A stretch of 14,220 nt of DNA from JBJXFY01 sp046155815 (GTDB taxonomy: Bacteria > Verrucomicrobiota > Verrucomicrobiia > Limisphaerales > CAIMTB01). The DNA lies in NCBI GenBank assembly GCA_046155815.1, contig JBJXFY010000231.1, forward strand, positions 1 through 14,220, given 5' to 3'. A model generated the notes under the pieces. That model saw only the letters and a program-made list of their open reading frames with translations, was not told where the DNA came from and did not search any database. Position numbers and translations under genes: made by a program. Shown here piece by piece: positions 1-7,272 of this stretch. Numbering within the stretch: position 1 is the first letter of the stretch; every line of letters begins with the position of its first letter.

Positions 1-904
1 GCCGACCCCTTTCGAGCAACGAAGCCACGGAGGAATCCTGGCTCGTGATCAATATCCAGCCCGCCGAGGCCGCCACTTCCTTGCGCACCTGATCGATACC
101 CCGCTCCCGAAAGGAATTTTTAAGCACACTGGCCTGGCCGTAGAAATTGCGCACCGCCCAGCCGGCCATCCCTTCGATTTCCATGCTGCCGGTGGTCAGC
201 CCGTCGCGATACTTCCGGGCATCCGCACTGGAGAATCTGATCCAGTCGGCCAACTCCTGCTGGGCCGGGTCACGATAGGCCTGCAGGCGGTTGGCCTCGA
301 CGGTCTGCTCGTTGATGAATCCCGCTGCTTTGCCGGTTGCGGGGAGGTAGTGGATAAACTCCGACTCGCCCGCGACCAGATGCGCGACGTCTTCCTTGCG
401 CAGGGCATCACGGGAAAAGCCGGAACGCAGCGTGCGACGATTCTTCATGCTCTCGATGCTCGCGAGATTTCCCGAGCCGGCCTTGACCAACTGCACCTCC
501 ATCACCCGCTCGTCCTGATTGATCGTGGCGAGCAACGTCCAGCGGCAGGCGTAGCCGAAGGAACCGGCGGCCAACTCCAAGTTTTGCAGAAAAGCGCCGA
601 GGGACAGGAGCGTTTCCCGCTGCTCCGGGTCAACGGCGGGCAGCCATTTGCGGCGATCGTTGCCGATGGTCCAGCGATACGGTTCGAGATATTGGACGAA
701 CCACGGCTGCGTGTTGTGGCCGCTGGGCGCGAGCGAGGCCAGTAACAGGATTTGTTTTTCGTCCGGCTGTAGGAGGTCGAGGTCGTCATCGGGCTTGAGG
801 TCGGCCCGGAGCAGGTTTCGTTGGTCGCTCAGCAAATAGCCGGCGGTCCCGATGACGGCGATGGCACCGCCGACCGCCAGCCCGATGAATTTTCTTCTGC
901 GCAT
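1..904 (-). CDS. Acg-like nitroreductase-family protein with Tat-type signal (partial, 3' end outside window)
   Basis: The frame is open from the ATG at 904 to the left edge, giving 301 codons with no stop, so the C-terminus is missing. The N-terminus starts MRRRKFIGLA followed by a hydrophobic Ala/Gly/Ile stretch, which looks like a twin-arginine export signal. Residues 57-68 read SLAPSGHNTQPW, the FMN-binding N-terminal motif of nitroreductase-fold proteins of the Acg type (M. tuberculosis Rv2032 and relatives). Acg-like proteins carry two degenerate nitroreductase halves in about 330-370 residues, so perhaps 40-60 residues are lacking. Known family members bind FMN, and some have no nitroreductase activity. 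The gene lies 12 bp after the stop of the metal P-type ATPase, in the same direction, so they are probably co-transcribed. The start is set by the Tat signal; no Shine-Dalgarno sequence precedes it. Family is fairly sure, substrate unknown. Confidence 0.8.
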   Translation of the reverse strand, partial: MRRRKFIGLAVGGAIAVIGTAGYLLSDQRNLLRADLKPDDDLDLLQPDEKQILLLASLAPSGHNTQPWFVQYLEPYRWTIGNDRRKWLPAVDPEQRETLLSLGAFLQNLELAAGSFGYACRWTLLATINQDERVMEVQLVKAGSGNLASIESMKNRRTLRSGFSRDALRKEDVAHLVAGESEFIHYLPATGKAAGFINEQTVEANRLQAYRDPAQQELADWIRFSSADARKYRDGLTTGSMEIEGMAGWAVRNFYGQASVLKNSFRERGIDQVRKEVAASAGWILITSQDSSVASLLERGR

Positions 905-916
905 GGGAGGATAGGG

Positions 917-2851
917 TTAGAGATCATGAATCACCTTGGGTGGAAGGGCGGCACGGAGGGCGTTCAACACGGCGAGGACATCGATGACTTCCTGGGTGAT
1001 AGCACCGGCCACCGGAGTCAGATGACCAGTCGCGGCGAAGACCATGCCGATGACGCTGAGGGCCATGCCACCCACCGCGCTTTGGAGCGCGATGATCCGC
1101 ATGCGTCGGCTGATGTGCATGAACTCGTCCACTTTTTTGAGCGAGTTATCCATGATCACGACGCCCGCTGCCTCCGCCGTTACGTCGCTGTTCTGCCCGA
1201 TGGCCATGCCGACGGTGGCCGCCATCATCGCCGGGGCATCGTTGATGCCGTCGCCGACGTAGAGCGTCCTGGCCTTCGCTGTTTCGGCCCGAACGAGGGC
1301 GAGTTTCTGTTCCGGACTCTGCTGCGCGAAGATTTCAGTGATGCCGACCTTCTCGGCGAGGTAGCGCACCTCGGACTCGCGGTCGCCGGAGACGAGCATC
1401 ACCCGGGCGAAGTGGTGCTTGGGGCCGAGGTGGCTCACGAAGGAACGGCTCTCGGCGCGCGGCGCATCGCGAAACCGCAGGGCCGCCGCGTAGCGCTGAT
1501 CAATCACCACCACGCATTCGAGTCCACCGGCGAGTGAAGGAAGTTGATCCGATCCGGCGATGCTCTGGGCCAGCAGTTTGTTGCGGCTTGTGATCTGCAC
1601 GACGTGGCCGGAAACGGCGCCGCGAAGTCCCTGGCCCGGCTGCTCGCCCACTTCGGTGGCCACTGGAAGCTGAATCCCGGCCTCCCTCGCTGCCGCAAGA
1701 ATTGCGCGAGCCAGCGGATGCTTCGAGTAGCGCTCCAGACTCGCCACCAGCGTCAGCACTTCCTTCTGTTCGAAGCCCGGGCCGACGAGTTGTTCCGTCA
1801 ACGTCGGCTCGCCATAGGTGAGCGTCCCGGTCTTGTCGAAGATCGCGACCCGGCACTCGGCAATCTGTTCGAGCACGACGGGGCTTTTCACGATGATCGC
1901 CCGGCGGGCGCAAAGGGAAATGGACCCAATGATGGCGATGGGAATGGCGAGCAGCAGCGGGCAGGGCGTGGCGATCACCAGCACCGCGAGAAATCGAATC
2001 GCTTCTCCGCTGATCGCCCAGGCGAGGATGGCGACGACCAGGGCAACCGGTGTGCAAATTGCGCCGAGGCGATCTCCGAGCCGTCGCAAGTTCGGTCGCT
2101 TCGCCTCGGACTCGCGCATGACTTCCATGATCTTGGCATAGCGCGAATCAGCGGCGAGCTGGGTCGTGCGGATGGTCAGCACAGACTCGCCGTTGATCGC
2201 GCCCGAGATCACCGCCGATCCGGAAGTCTTGGTGATCTGGAACGGCTCGCCCGTCAGGTAGGATTCATCCATGGTTCCGTGGCCCTCGATCACGACGCCG
2301 TCCACCGGGCAGATGTCGTGTGGATAGATCAACAGCGCGTCACCGACGGCAACCTCCGCGAGCGCCACATCCACGATCTCAGCCCCGCGCTTTCGATGGG
2401 CGATGGAGGGCATCCGCTTGGCCAGCGCCGCCAGCACGGAAGAGGCGCTGCGCAACGCGTACTTCTCCAGTGCTTCACCGCCGGAGAGCATCAGCACGAT
2501 GATGGAGCCGGCCAGATACTCGCCGAGCAGGACTGAGGTGATAATGGAGATGCCGCCCAGCAGATCGGAACCAAATTCCCGTCTCAGGAGCTTCCGCAGC
2601 AAATCATAGAGCAGCGGCAGGCCTCCGAGGACGAGTGTGACGAGCAAGGGGATTCTGTGCGCGTCCGGCTCCATCCGGAAACCGAAGCGCAGCAACAGAT
2701 GCAATGCGATGGCCACCGTGGAAAACGCCGCGATGACCGTGGACTTGCGGTGCCAGAGACTGGAGGGTGAATACCAGACACGAGCGGGCAGAGCCTCCGC
2801 GACTGGTTTTAGGGTGCTCGGTTTGGTGGCGGCCGGTGGGGGCGTGTTCAT
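917..2851 (-). CDS. Heavy-metal translocating P1B-type ATPase with TPC motif
   Basis: A 644-residue ATP-driven cation pump of the inner membrane. Visible in order: N-terminal transmembrane helices (about 37-130), actuator loop with TGEP at 200-203, metal-site helix with ATPCPLL at 294-300, phosphorylation site DKTGTLT at 339-345 (Asp339), the SKHPL nucleotide-binding motif of P1B pumps at 376-380, hinge GDGINDAP at 533-540, and C-terminal helices (about 588-640). There is no N-terminal HMA or CxxC metal-binding domain. The intramembrane motif is Thr-Pro-Cys rather than CPC, CPH or SPC. TPC is associated with the P1B-5 group, whose few studied members move Ni or Fe and often carry a C-terminal hemerythrin domain; no such domain is present here. 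The metal is therefore an inference. The start at 2851 overlaps the stop of a possible 31-codon ORF in an ATGA arrangement. The downstream Acg-like nitroreductase gene suggests a redox or metal stress operon. Confidence 0.93.
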   Translation of the reverse strand: MNTPPPAATKPSTLKPVAEALPARVWYSPSSLWHRKSTVIAAFSTVAIALHLLLRFGFRMEPDAHRIPLLVTLVLGGLPLLYDLLRKLLRREFGSDLLGGISIITSVLLGEYLAGSIIVLMLSGGEALEKYALRSASSVLAALAKRMPSIAHRKRGAEIVDVALAEVAVGDALLIYPHDICPVDGVVIEGHGTMDESYLTGEPFQITKTSGSAVISGAINGESVLTIRTTQLAADSRYAKIMEVMRESEAKRPNLRRLGDRLGAICTPVALVVAILAWAISGEAIRFLAVLVIATPCPLLLAIPIAIIGSISLCARRAIIVKSPVVLEQIAECRVAIFDKTGTLTYGEPTLTEQLVGPGFEQKEVLTLVASLERYSKHPLARAILAAAREAGIQLPVATEVGEQPGQGLRGAVSGHVVQITSRNKLLAQSIAGSDQLPSLAGGLECVVVIDQRYAAALRFRDAPRAESRSFVSHLGPKHHFARVMLVSGDRESEVRYLAEKVGITEIFAQQSPEQKLALVRAETAKARTLYVGDGINDAPAMMAATVGMAIGQNSDVTAEAAGVVIMDNSLKKVDEFMHISRRMRIIALQSAVGGMALSVIGMVFAATGHLTPVAGAITQEVIDVLAVLNALRAALPPKVIHDL

Positions 2852-2943
2852 TGCATTTGGCGATCCAACTGACGGCCCGGGCGATCAGGCTTTGCGACGA
2901 CCGGATTGACGATGTACCGTGGTTGGTTATGATCGGGAACCAT
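2848..2943 (-). CDS. Possible 31-aa small ORF overlapping the ATPase start
   Basis: A 32-codon reading frame starts at the ATG at 2943 and stops at TGA 2850-2848. The stop shares bases with the ATG of the ATPase gene (ATGA), the usual geometry of translational coupling. An in-frame TAG lies four codons upstream, so the frame cannot be longer. The peptide begins MVPDHNQPRYIVNPVV and is basic and rich in Pro, Gln and Arg, with no hydrophobic segment. No convincing ribosome binding site is seen, and third-position GC is not clearly coding-like. It could be a leader peptide for the pump or a chance ORF. No family is recognised. Confidence 0.25.
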   Translation of the reverse strand: MVPDHNQPRYIVNPVVAKPDRPGRQLDRQMQ

Positions 2944-3033
2944 GTCGCGCCGGCCCTACTAACGGTTGCCGGCGGTGCGGAGCTTGACGGACGCTTGACT
3001 GAACTCTCCAACTTAAGTGGTCAGTGAGCGGTG

Positions 3034-3768
3034 CTACAGATCACGCCTCTCCCCCTCCAGCCATCTTGTCATCATGATCCGCTCCGCAGCCGGCTGATGG
3101 GCTTGTCCTGCCAAAAGATCCAGCCACTTGTCCCACAGGTTTTTTCCGTGGCGGAATTCCTTCTTGATGTCTTCCACGGCACTCAGGTAGTCGCTTTCGT
3201 ATTTGTCAGCTTCTTCAAACGTGAAGTCCTTTGGAATGTGATCGAGAATGATCCGAGTCATCTGGTGCAGCTCTTCCGGGGCGTATTTTGCAATCAAAAG
3301 AAGATCCAGCTTGCACGCTTCCGCATGGGAGACAATCAGCGGAAGAACGGTTGTTTCGAAGCTGCAGATATCCATTGTCCAGTGCAAATGCTCGCTCGCG
3401 GGCAAAATGGACAACCCGCTTGCTTTCAGGGTCTCAGAGGTCCGGGTTAACTTGTTCAGGTCCAGGTCAAACTGCTGCCACAATCCCGAGGGATCGGATC
3501 TGTCTCTCATCTCGATCCTGGCCTTTGCGGTGTCCAGCGCCTGATTCAGGGAAGAGACGGTTGTCTCGATCTCGTTCAGAGTCCTTTCCCAGGCTTCCTG
3601 AGCCTGAGGTGGGCAATGGGCCTTGATTGTTGACAGCGCATTCCGGTTCAGGTGCTCCAAATTCTTCTCCAGTTGCATCATTTGGTCCTGGTGCATTTTC
3701 AGGACGCTGCTGAAGTTCCTGATCGCCAGCAGCGCTCTGAGCTCTGGTTTGCATGCCTTTGTTTTCAT
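3034..3768 (-). CDS. Helical protein of unknown function, second of a paralogous pair
   Basis: A 244-residue soluble protein, predicted almost wholly alpha-helical, with no signal peptide or membrane segment. Charged, Leu/Gln-rich stretches at about 20-85 and 185-220 could form coiled coils. No known domain is recognised. Residues 149-180 (starting AEACKLDL, ending HIPK) and 187-220 (ADKYESDYLSAVED onward) align with residues 145-176 and 184-217 of the protein from the gene just upstream. In the first block 12 of 32 positions are identical without a gap, so the two genes are diverged tandem duplicates. A good Shine-Dalgarno (AAGGGAGAA, 3780-3772) lies five bases before the ATG, unlike most genes here. 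Only 12 bp separate it from the upstream gene, so the pair is very likely one operon. Base composition is clearly less GC-rich than in the right half of the window. Function unknown; the neighbouring metal ATPase and nitroreductase hint at stress physiology. Confidence 0.8.
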   Translation of the reverse strand: MKTKACKPELRALLAIRNFSSVLKMHQDQMMQLEKNLEHLNRNALSTIKAHCPPQAQEAWERTLNEIETTVSSLNQALDTAKARIEMRDRSDPSGLWQQFDLDLNKLTRTSETLKASGLSILPASEHLHWTMDICSFETTVLPLIVSHAEACKLDLLLIAKYAPEELHQMTRIILDHIPKDFTFEEADKYESDYLSAVEDIKKEFRHGKNLWDKWLDLLAGQAHQPAAERIMMTRWLEGERRDL

Positions 3769-3780
3769 CTGTTCTCCCTT

Positions 3781-4494
3781 TCAATTGCTGACGCTGAGCG
3801 AACGATTCCTGCGCATGCGGGAGTCCGGAGTTTCCGCCCACATCAACAGCCCTTTGAGGACATCCATGCCTCCCAAGAATTCGTGCTGTTCCCGTTGGAG
3901 TCCGATGACCGCCTTGCGGAATTCGTGGTCATAAAGTTCATCAGCCACCCCATCCTTCCGGTTACGCTTCGGCAGTTTGGATACAATGCTCCGGACCATG
4001 CGTTCCGCCTCCTCCTTGGAACGTCCATTTTGCAACTCCAGCTTGATTCGTAACGCTTCGGCGCAGAAATGGATGGCCTCCAGTTCAGACTCCAATGTGC
4101 GGGCAAGTAAGTTCCACTGCTTTCGCCCCGTCGCACTCAGTCCGTTAGCCTGCGTCCGGATGGCTTCCAGGGCCTCCTGCAACAGGTCGCCTTCACACTG
4201 AATCGCTTCCCAAGCCGCCGTTGCCCGTTTGAGGTGGTCAGATTCGTGGCTGTCGAGGCCGCCAGCCATCTCGTTCACCAGCTCGCCGGTTCGGTTCAGA
4301 ATCTTTTCGACATTGTCCCAATTGCGTTGCCAGTTCATGTCCGAAGTGTCTGGCAATCCTTGTAGTGTGCCAAAATGCCGTCCGGAATGGAGCGACACGG
4401 ACAGCGCCTCCTGCAATTCCCTCAAATGCGCGGTGTCGATGCGCGATCCAATTTCCAGGAGGGTTAGAATGTGAGTTGCCTCATTGGTAGTCAT
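3781..4494 (-). CDS. Helical protein of unknown function, first of a paralogous pair
   Basis: A 237-residue soluble, mostly alpha-helical protein with no signal peptide, membrane segment or recognised domain. The start chosen is the ATG at 4494 (MTTNEATHILTLLEIG). The frame stays open to 4734, but the added 80 residues are Arg/Ser/Pro-rich low-quality sequence typical of non-coding DNA. Residues 145-176 (AEALRIKL to KLPK) and 184-217 match the downstream protein in order and with nearly equal spacing, and the AWEAIQ region near 94-99 also lines up roughly with its QEAWERTL region. The pair is thus a tandem duplication. The C-terminus ends in a short basic tail. No Shine-Dalgarno is present; instead a GTTGT-TT-ACAAC inverted repeat directly abuts the start codon and could be an operator or sit in a very short leader. 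Scattered His residues do not form a hemerythrin pattern. Confidence 0.75.
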   Translation of the reverse strand: MTTNEATHILTLLEIGSRIDTAHLRELQEALSVSLHSGRHFGTLQGLPDTSDMNWQRNWDNVEKILNRTGELVNEMAGGLDSHESDHLKRATAAWEAIQCEGDLLQEALEAIRTQANGLSATGRKQWNLLARTLESELEAIHFCAEALRIKLELQNGRSKEEAERMVRSIVSKLPKRNRKDGVADELYDHEFRKAVIGLQREQHEFLGGMDVLKGLLMWAETPDSRMRRNRSLSVSN

Positions 4495-4506
4495 GTTGTT
4501 TACAAC
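4495..4506. promoter_or_regulatory. Inverted repeat abutting the start of the 237-aa gene
   Basis: GTTGT (4495-4499) and ACAAC (4502-4506) form a five-base inverted repeat with a two-base spacer, touching the ATG at 4494. It occupies the place where a ribosome binding site would be. It might be a repressor site or a small translational hairpin, but arms of five bases can arise by chance. Confidence 0.2.
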
Positions 4507-4751
4507 TGATGGCCGGTTTGGGGTGGTGGCCAGCCCAGGTTTCCTCAGCACCTGCTTTGAATGGCTGGGTTGGATTCGTGGTAGGTTCGCGCTGGCGCGC
4601 ATGGAGGGACGAAGCCCCGACCGTTTCGCGACAGCGGAGGATGATTTCCGCCGGCGTCCGGTCCCCGGAGCCAGACGTGGTCCCGCCTCGTTGTCGTCCC
4701 GCCGCCAGACGAGGCTCAGAACACCCGCCGCCAACTCGGAGGCAAACTATT

Positions 4752-4789
4752 CCCGGTTCAGCAACTCGTCCCGGAACCGGGTGCTGAAC
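4752..4789. repeat. Compound hairpin with two mutually exclusive stems
   Basis: CCCGGTTC (4752-4759) pairs perfectly with GAACCGGG (4774-4781). Alternatively GTTCAGCA (4756-4763) pairs perfectly with TGCTGAAC (4782-4789), enclosing a further CCCGG-AA-CCGGG stem (4770-4781). The two eight-base stems share bases, so only one can form at a time. No T-tract follows on either strand, so it is not a classic intrinsic terminator. It may be a transposon or repeat end, or RNA structure in the long region upstream of the paralogous pair. Confidence 0.45.
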
Positions 4790-4967
4790 TAATCGCCGCA
4801 GGTGTTCTCCCACGGGCGGCCCGGACTGAAGTGTGCTCCAGCAGCCGCGCGCCGATCTCCTCCGCGCCCTGTAGCCGCGCGTATTCCTCGACCGGGAGGT
4901 CGCCGCGCAGGAAGTTCCCGGTTGCCCCGGCGCGCAGGAACCAGCCGGGCCCCCAGAGGCCGTGCAT
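4758..4967 (-). pseudogene. Possible gene remnant, unknown family
   Basis: A 69-codon frame from the ATG at 4967. Its first 47 or so codons have almost only G or C in third position and encode a protein-like stretch (GPGWFLRAGATGNFLRGDL, then LPVEEYARLQGAEEIGARLL). After that the sequence turns into low-complexity Ala/Arg/Ser typical of non-coding DNA and stops inside the compound hairpin. In another frame just upstream, roughly 5100-4970, a second stretch (INFPGILDIAQPAEGD, then LDNLVFVSIRKTCP) has the same third-position bias. The two may be pieces of one frameshifted gene. I do not recognise the family. Confidence 0.25.
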
Positions 4968-5166
4968 TGGCGGCCGTCCGCAAGGACTTTGCAGGCTGCA
5001 TTGGGCAGGTCTTGCGGATGCTCACGAAGACGAGGTTGTCTAAATCGCCCTCCGCTGGCTGCGCGATGTCCAAGATCCCGGGGAAGTTGATCTGTTGATG
5101 GGCAGACGCCGTCTCACGGACGCCGGGCGGGAAACAGCCATGATCATGAGTCGCCTCGGCGGACTG

Positions 5167-7172
5167 TCATGGGGTGCCCAGGTACTTCTGTCGTTCCTTG
5201 GCGGTCGGTTGGCGCGCGGCGCGGCGCTCCGCGAGGGCGAGCAGGTCCGTGGCCGAGGCGCAGATGTCGGTCGCATAAACTCTTGCCGGGGCCAGCATGC
5301 TGCCGACGACGGCCCGTCTTCCATCTGCGCTGAAGTTGAGCGTCCGGATTGCGCCTCCCTGACCCACCAGTTCGCCCAGCCGAACCCCCGTTGCCGTTTC
5401 CCACAACCCGACCGTATCCGAATCGAGGCTGGCGGCGAGCAGACACTTCCCGTTGGGGCTGAACTCGAGAATGACCGGCTGCGCAGGCCGGAGAAGGATC
5501 TCAATCTGGGCAACCTTCCTGCCTCTGCCGGCTTCCAAGACCAGGAGAAGCTTCTCGCTGTCGCGCACCACAATCCATTTCCCATCCGGACTGAACCTGG
5601 CCTCGTGCAGTTCGGCGTCATGCACGAAGACCGTCTCACACAGGCCGGTGGCCGATCGCCATAGACGCGCGCTGCGATCGGCGCCGGCCGTGACCAGCCA
5701 GTTTCCGTCAGGGCTGTAGGCGAAGTTGGAGATTCCCTTTGTGTGACCTTTCAGCTTCATCAGGATTTTCCCGGTTTTGGCGTCCAGCACCACCGTCCAA
5801 TGGCCCTGGCACAAGGCAATGCGGCTCCCGTCGGGATGGAAGGACGCATCCCGCACCTTGTCCTCGATAATGATGTTACTGGAGTATTCGATCTCAGCGA
5901 CCTTCATCCCGGTGGTGGAATTCCACAGCATCGCATCCCCGCCCACGGCCAAGGTCAATACACGGGCATCGTCCGGACCCAGCAGGGCGGCGGAGGCTCC
6001 GGGATGGTGCAACTCACACAGGCTCCTGCCGCTGCTGGAATCCCAGAGCCGCACCAAGCCGTCGCCGCCTGTCGTGGCCGTCCGACGGCCATCCTTGCTG
6101 AAGCAGGCATGTATGACGCCACCCTGCGTGTGCCCCACCAATTCACTCAGCACCTTGCCGGTGGCGGCCTCGAAGATTTGCGGGTTAGCATCACTGTCAC
6201 TCCGGGCGAGCACCTTGATCCCGTCGGGGCTGAATACCGCGTAACCGGACCTCTGGCGGGCGTCCAAAACAATCGTCGGCTCCAGCGACGCAGCGAGCGT
6301 CTGCCGCAACGCACTCTCAGCTTCTGCGGTTTGGTGGATGTCCACGGCCTTGGCGGCAAGCAGGATGGCCAGGTGCGTGTCCGCGGCCTGTTGGTTGAGG
6401 GCTACTGCGGCCAATTGACGGGACTTCGCCGCGTGGGCCTGAAGCGCCGCACGGTCCCGTTCGTTCGTGGCCAGGGGAGCGACCACTCTGTTCGCCTTCA
6501 CGGCAAGGAGCGCCGCCAGAACCGCCGTGGCGGTCACCCCCACCGGCGTCGCCATCGCAAGACGCAGCAACGCCATCGTCCGGCGGTGCTGTTTCACGTC
6601 TTCGCCGATCAGTTCATCCAGGGAAAGCCCCCGCAACGTCGCGGACAGCCGCCCGATGGCGTCGGCGAAGCCGGGTCGCCGCAGCGACAAATCACTGGCG
6701 GTCCTGGCCCAGCGCAAATCGAGGTGCAGCGGTTCCTGCGGGAATGCCCCTTGCAGGCGTCGTGGCAACGCGGTGGTCTGCGACCAGTCAAAATCGGCCC
6801 GGGCGCCATCCCATACCAGCCCGCCATCCGTCCACACGATCAGCAGGCGGCTGGCCGACCTGTTGCGCAGCCACCAGTCCACGTCCTGACCGACCCGTTT
6901 CGACTGCGCTGCCAACGGGGACGCCAGGAGGACGAAATACGCCGATTCCGCCAGTGCCTGTTCGATTTAACCCCACAGCTCAGGCGTCACGCCCAGGCCG
7001 GTTTGGTCACGGAACACCCGCATCGCGCGCAGGCATACCAAGGCTTGGCCAGGCGTTGCAGCCCCGACTGCAAGGCCGGTGCCAGGCGGCCATCGGCAGC
7101 CTGGCTGTACGAAATGAACGCGCGATAGCGGAAGTTCCCGGCCACGGCCTCCGCGGTAGGGTTTGGGTTCAT
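5167..7172 (-). pseudogene. TIR domain / WD40-repeat membrane protein gene, disrupted by a frameshift and a nonsense codon
   Basis: The start at 7172 gives MNPNPTAEAV, then RYRAFISYSQAADGRLAPAL, the beginning of a TIR_2-type domain, up to AKPWYA. There the frame is lost: TGG TAT is followed by GC instead of a full codon (about 7033-7034), so one base seems missing. The next frame resumes the family pattern (LRAMRVFRDQTGLGVTPELWG) and then hits TAA at 6969-6967. Beyond the stop the same frame continues (IEQALAESAYFVLLASPLAA) and stays open to TGA at 5169-5167. In the TIR part the usual Trp/Glu motif before the WW reads SKRVGQDVDWW, so Trp became Arg and the expected catalytic Glu became Asp. 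A transmembrane helix follows (about 116-140 of the frame beginning at the ATG at 6915), then about eight WD40 repeats (GHT...SPDG...LW), ending KERQKYLGTP. Such proteins are thought to be signalling or immune sensors. The 3' two thirds could still be translated from 6915. Two sequencing errors are the alternative. Confidence 0.85.
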
Positions 7173-7272
7173 GGCCTTGGCTGATGAAACTCATATCGGC
7201 CTGCCGAAAAGAGCGTCAATCCTCCGTTCAATCTCGTTTCCATGCAGATGAAAAGAGGCCATTGGCACTTGA

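Larger units (their letters stand above)
4495..5166. other. 672-bp stretch without an intact gene; possible repeat element and gene debris
   Basis: No full-length gene could be supported on either strand. The part nearest the 237-aa gene (about 4560-4750) is Arg/Ser/Pro-coding in several frames and contains a 7-bp inverted repeat (GCCTCGT 4685-4691 with ACGAGGC 4709-4715). It has the look of a dispersed intergenic element, but only one copy is in view. A compound hairpin lies at 4752-4789. Between about 4820 and 5166 the minus strand holds two short, coding-like stretches in different frames that may be remnants of a decayed gene. The stretch separates the broken TIR/WD40 gene from the paralogous pair. 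Confidence 0.5.

Noticed and set aside
1544..2536. 330-codon plus-strand frame opposite the P-type ATPase
   Set aside because: The ATPase motifs on the minus strand (DKTGTLT, TPC, GDGINDAP) leave no doubt about the coding strand.
3034..4494. Hemerythrin-like domains in the paralogous pair, supplying the domain missing from the TPC ATPase
   Set aside because: Both proteins are helical and contain several His residues, but the spaced H, HxxxE, HxxxH and HxxxxD pattern of hemerythrins is not present.
4495..4734. 80-codon N-terminal extension of the 237-aa helical protein
   Set aside because: The extension is Arg/Ser/Pro-rich and unlike the rest of the protein, while the paralogue also begins close to its conserved part.
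5161..5169. Readthrough of the TGA ending the WD40 gene, because the frame continues beyond it
   Set aside because: The protein already ends with the KERQKYL-type tail common in such WD40 proteins, and the following residues resemble no known extension.
6967..7034. Programmed frameshift or stop-codon recoding in the TIR/WD40 gene
   Set aside because: No slippery heptamer is seen at the shift, and a second, separate TAA would also have to be bypassed; mutation or sequencing error is simpler.
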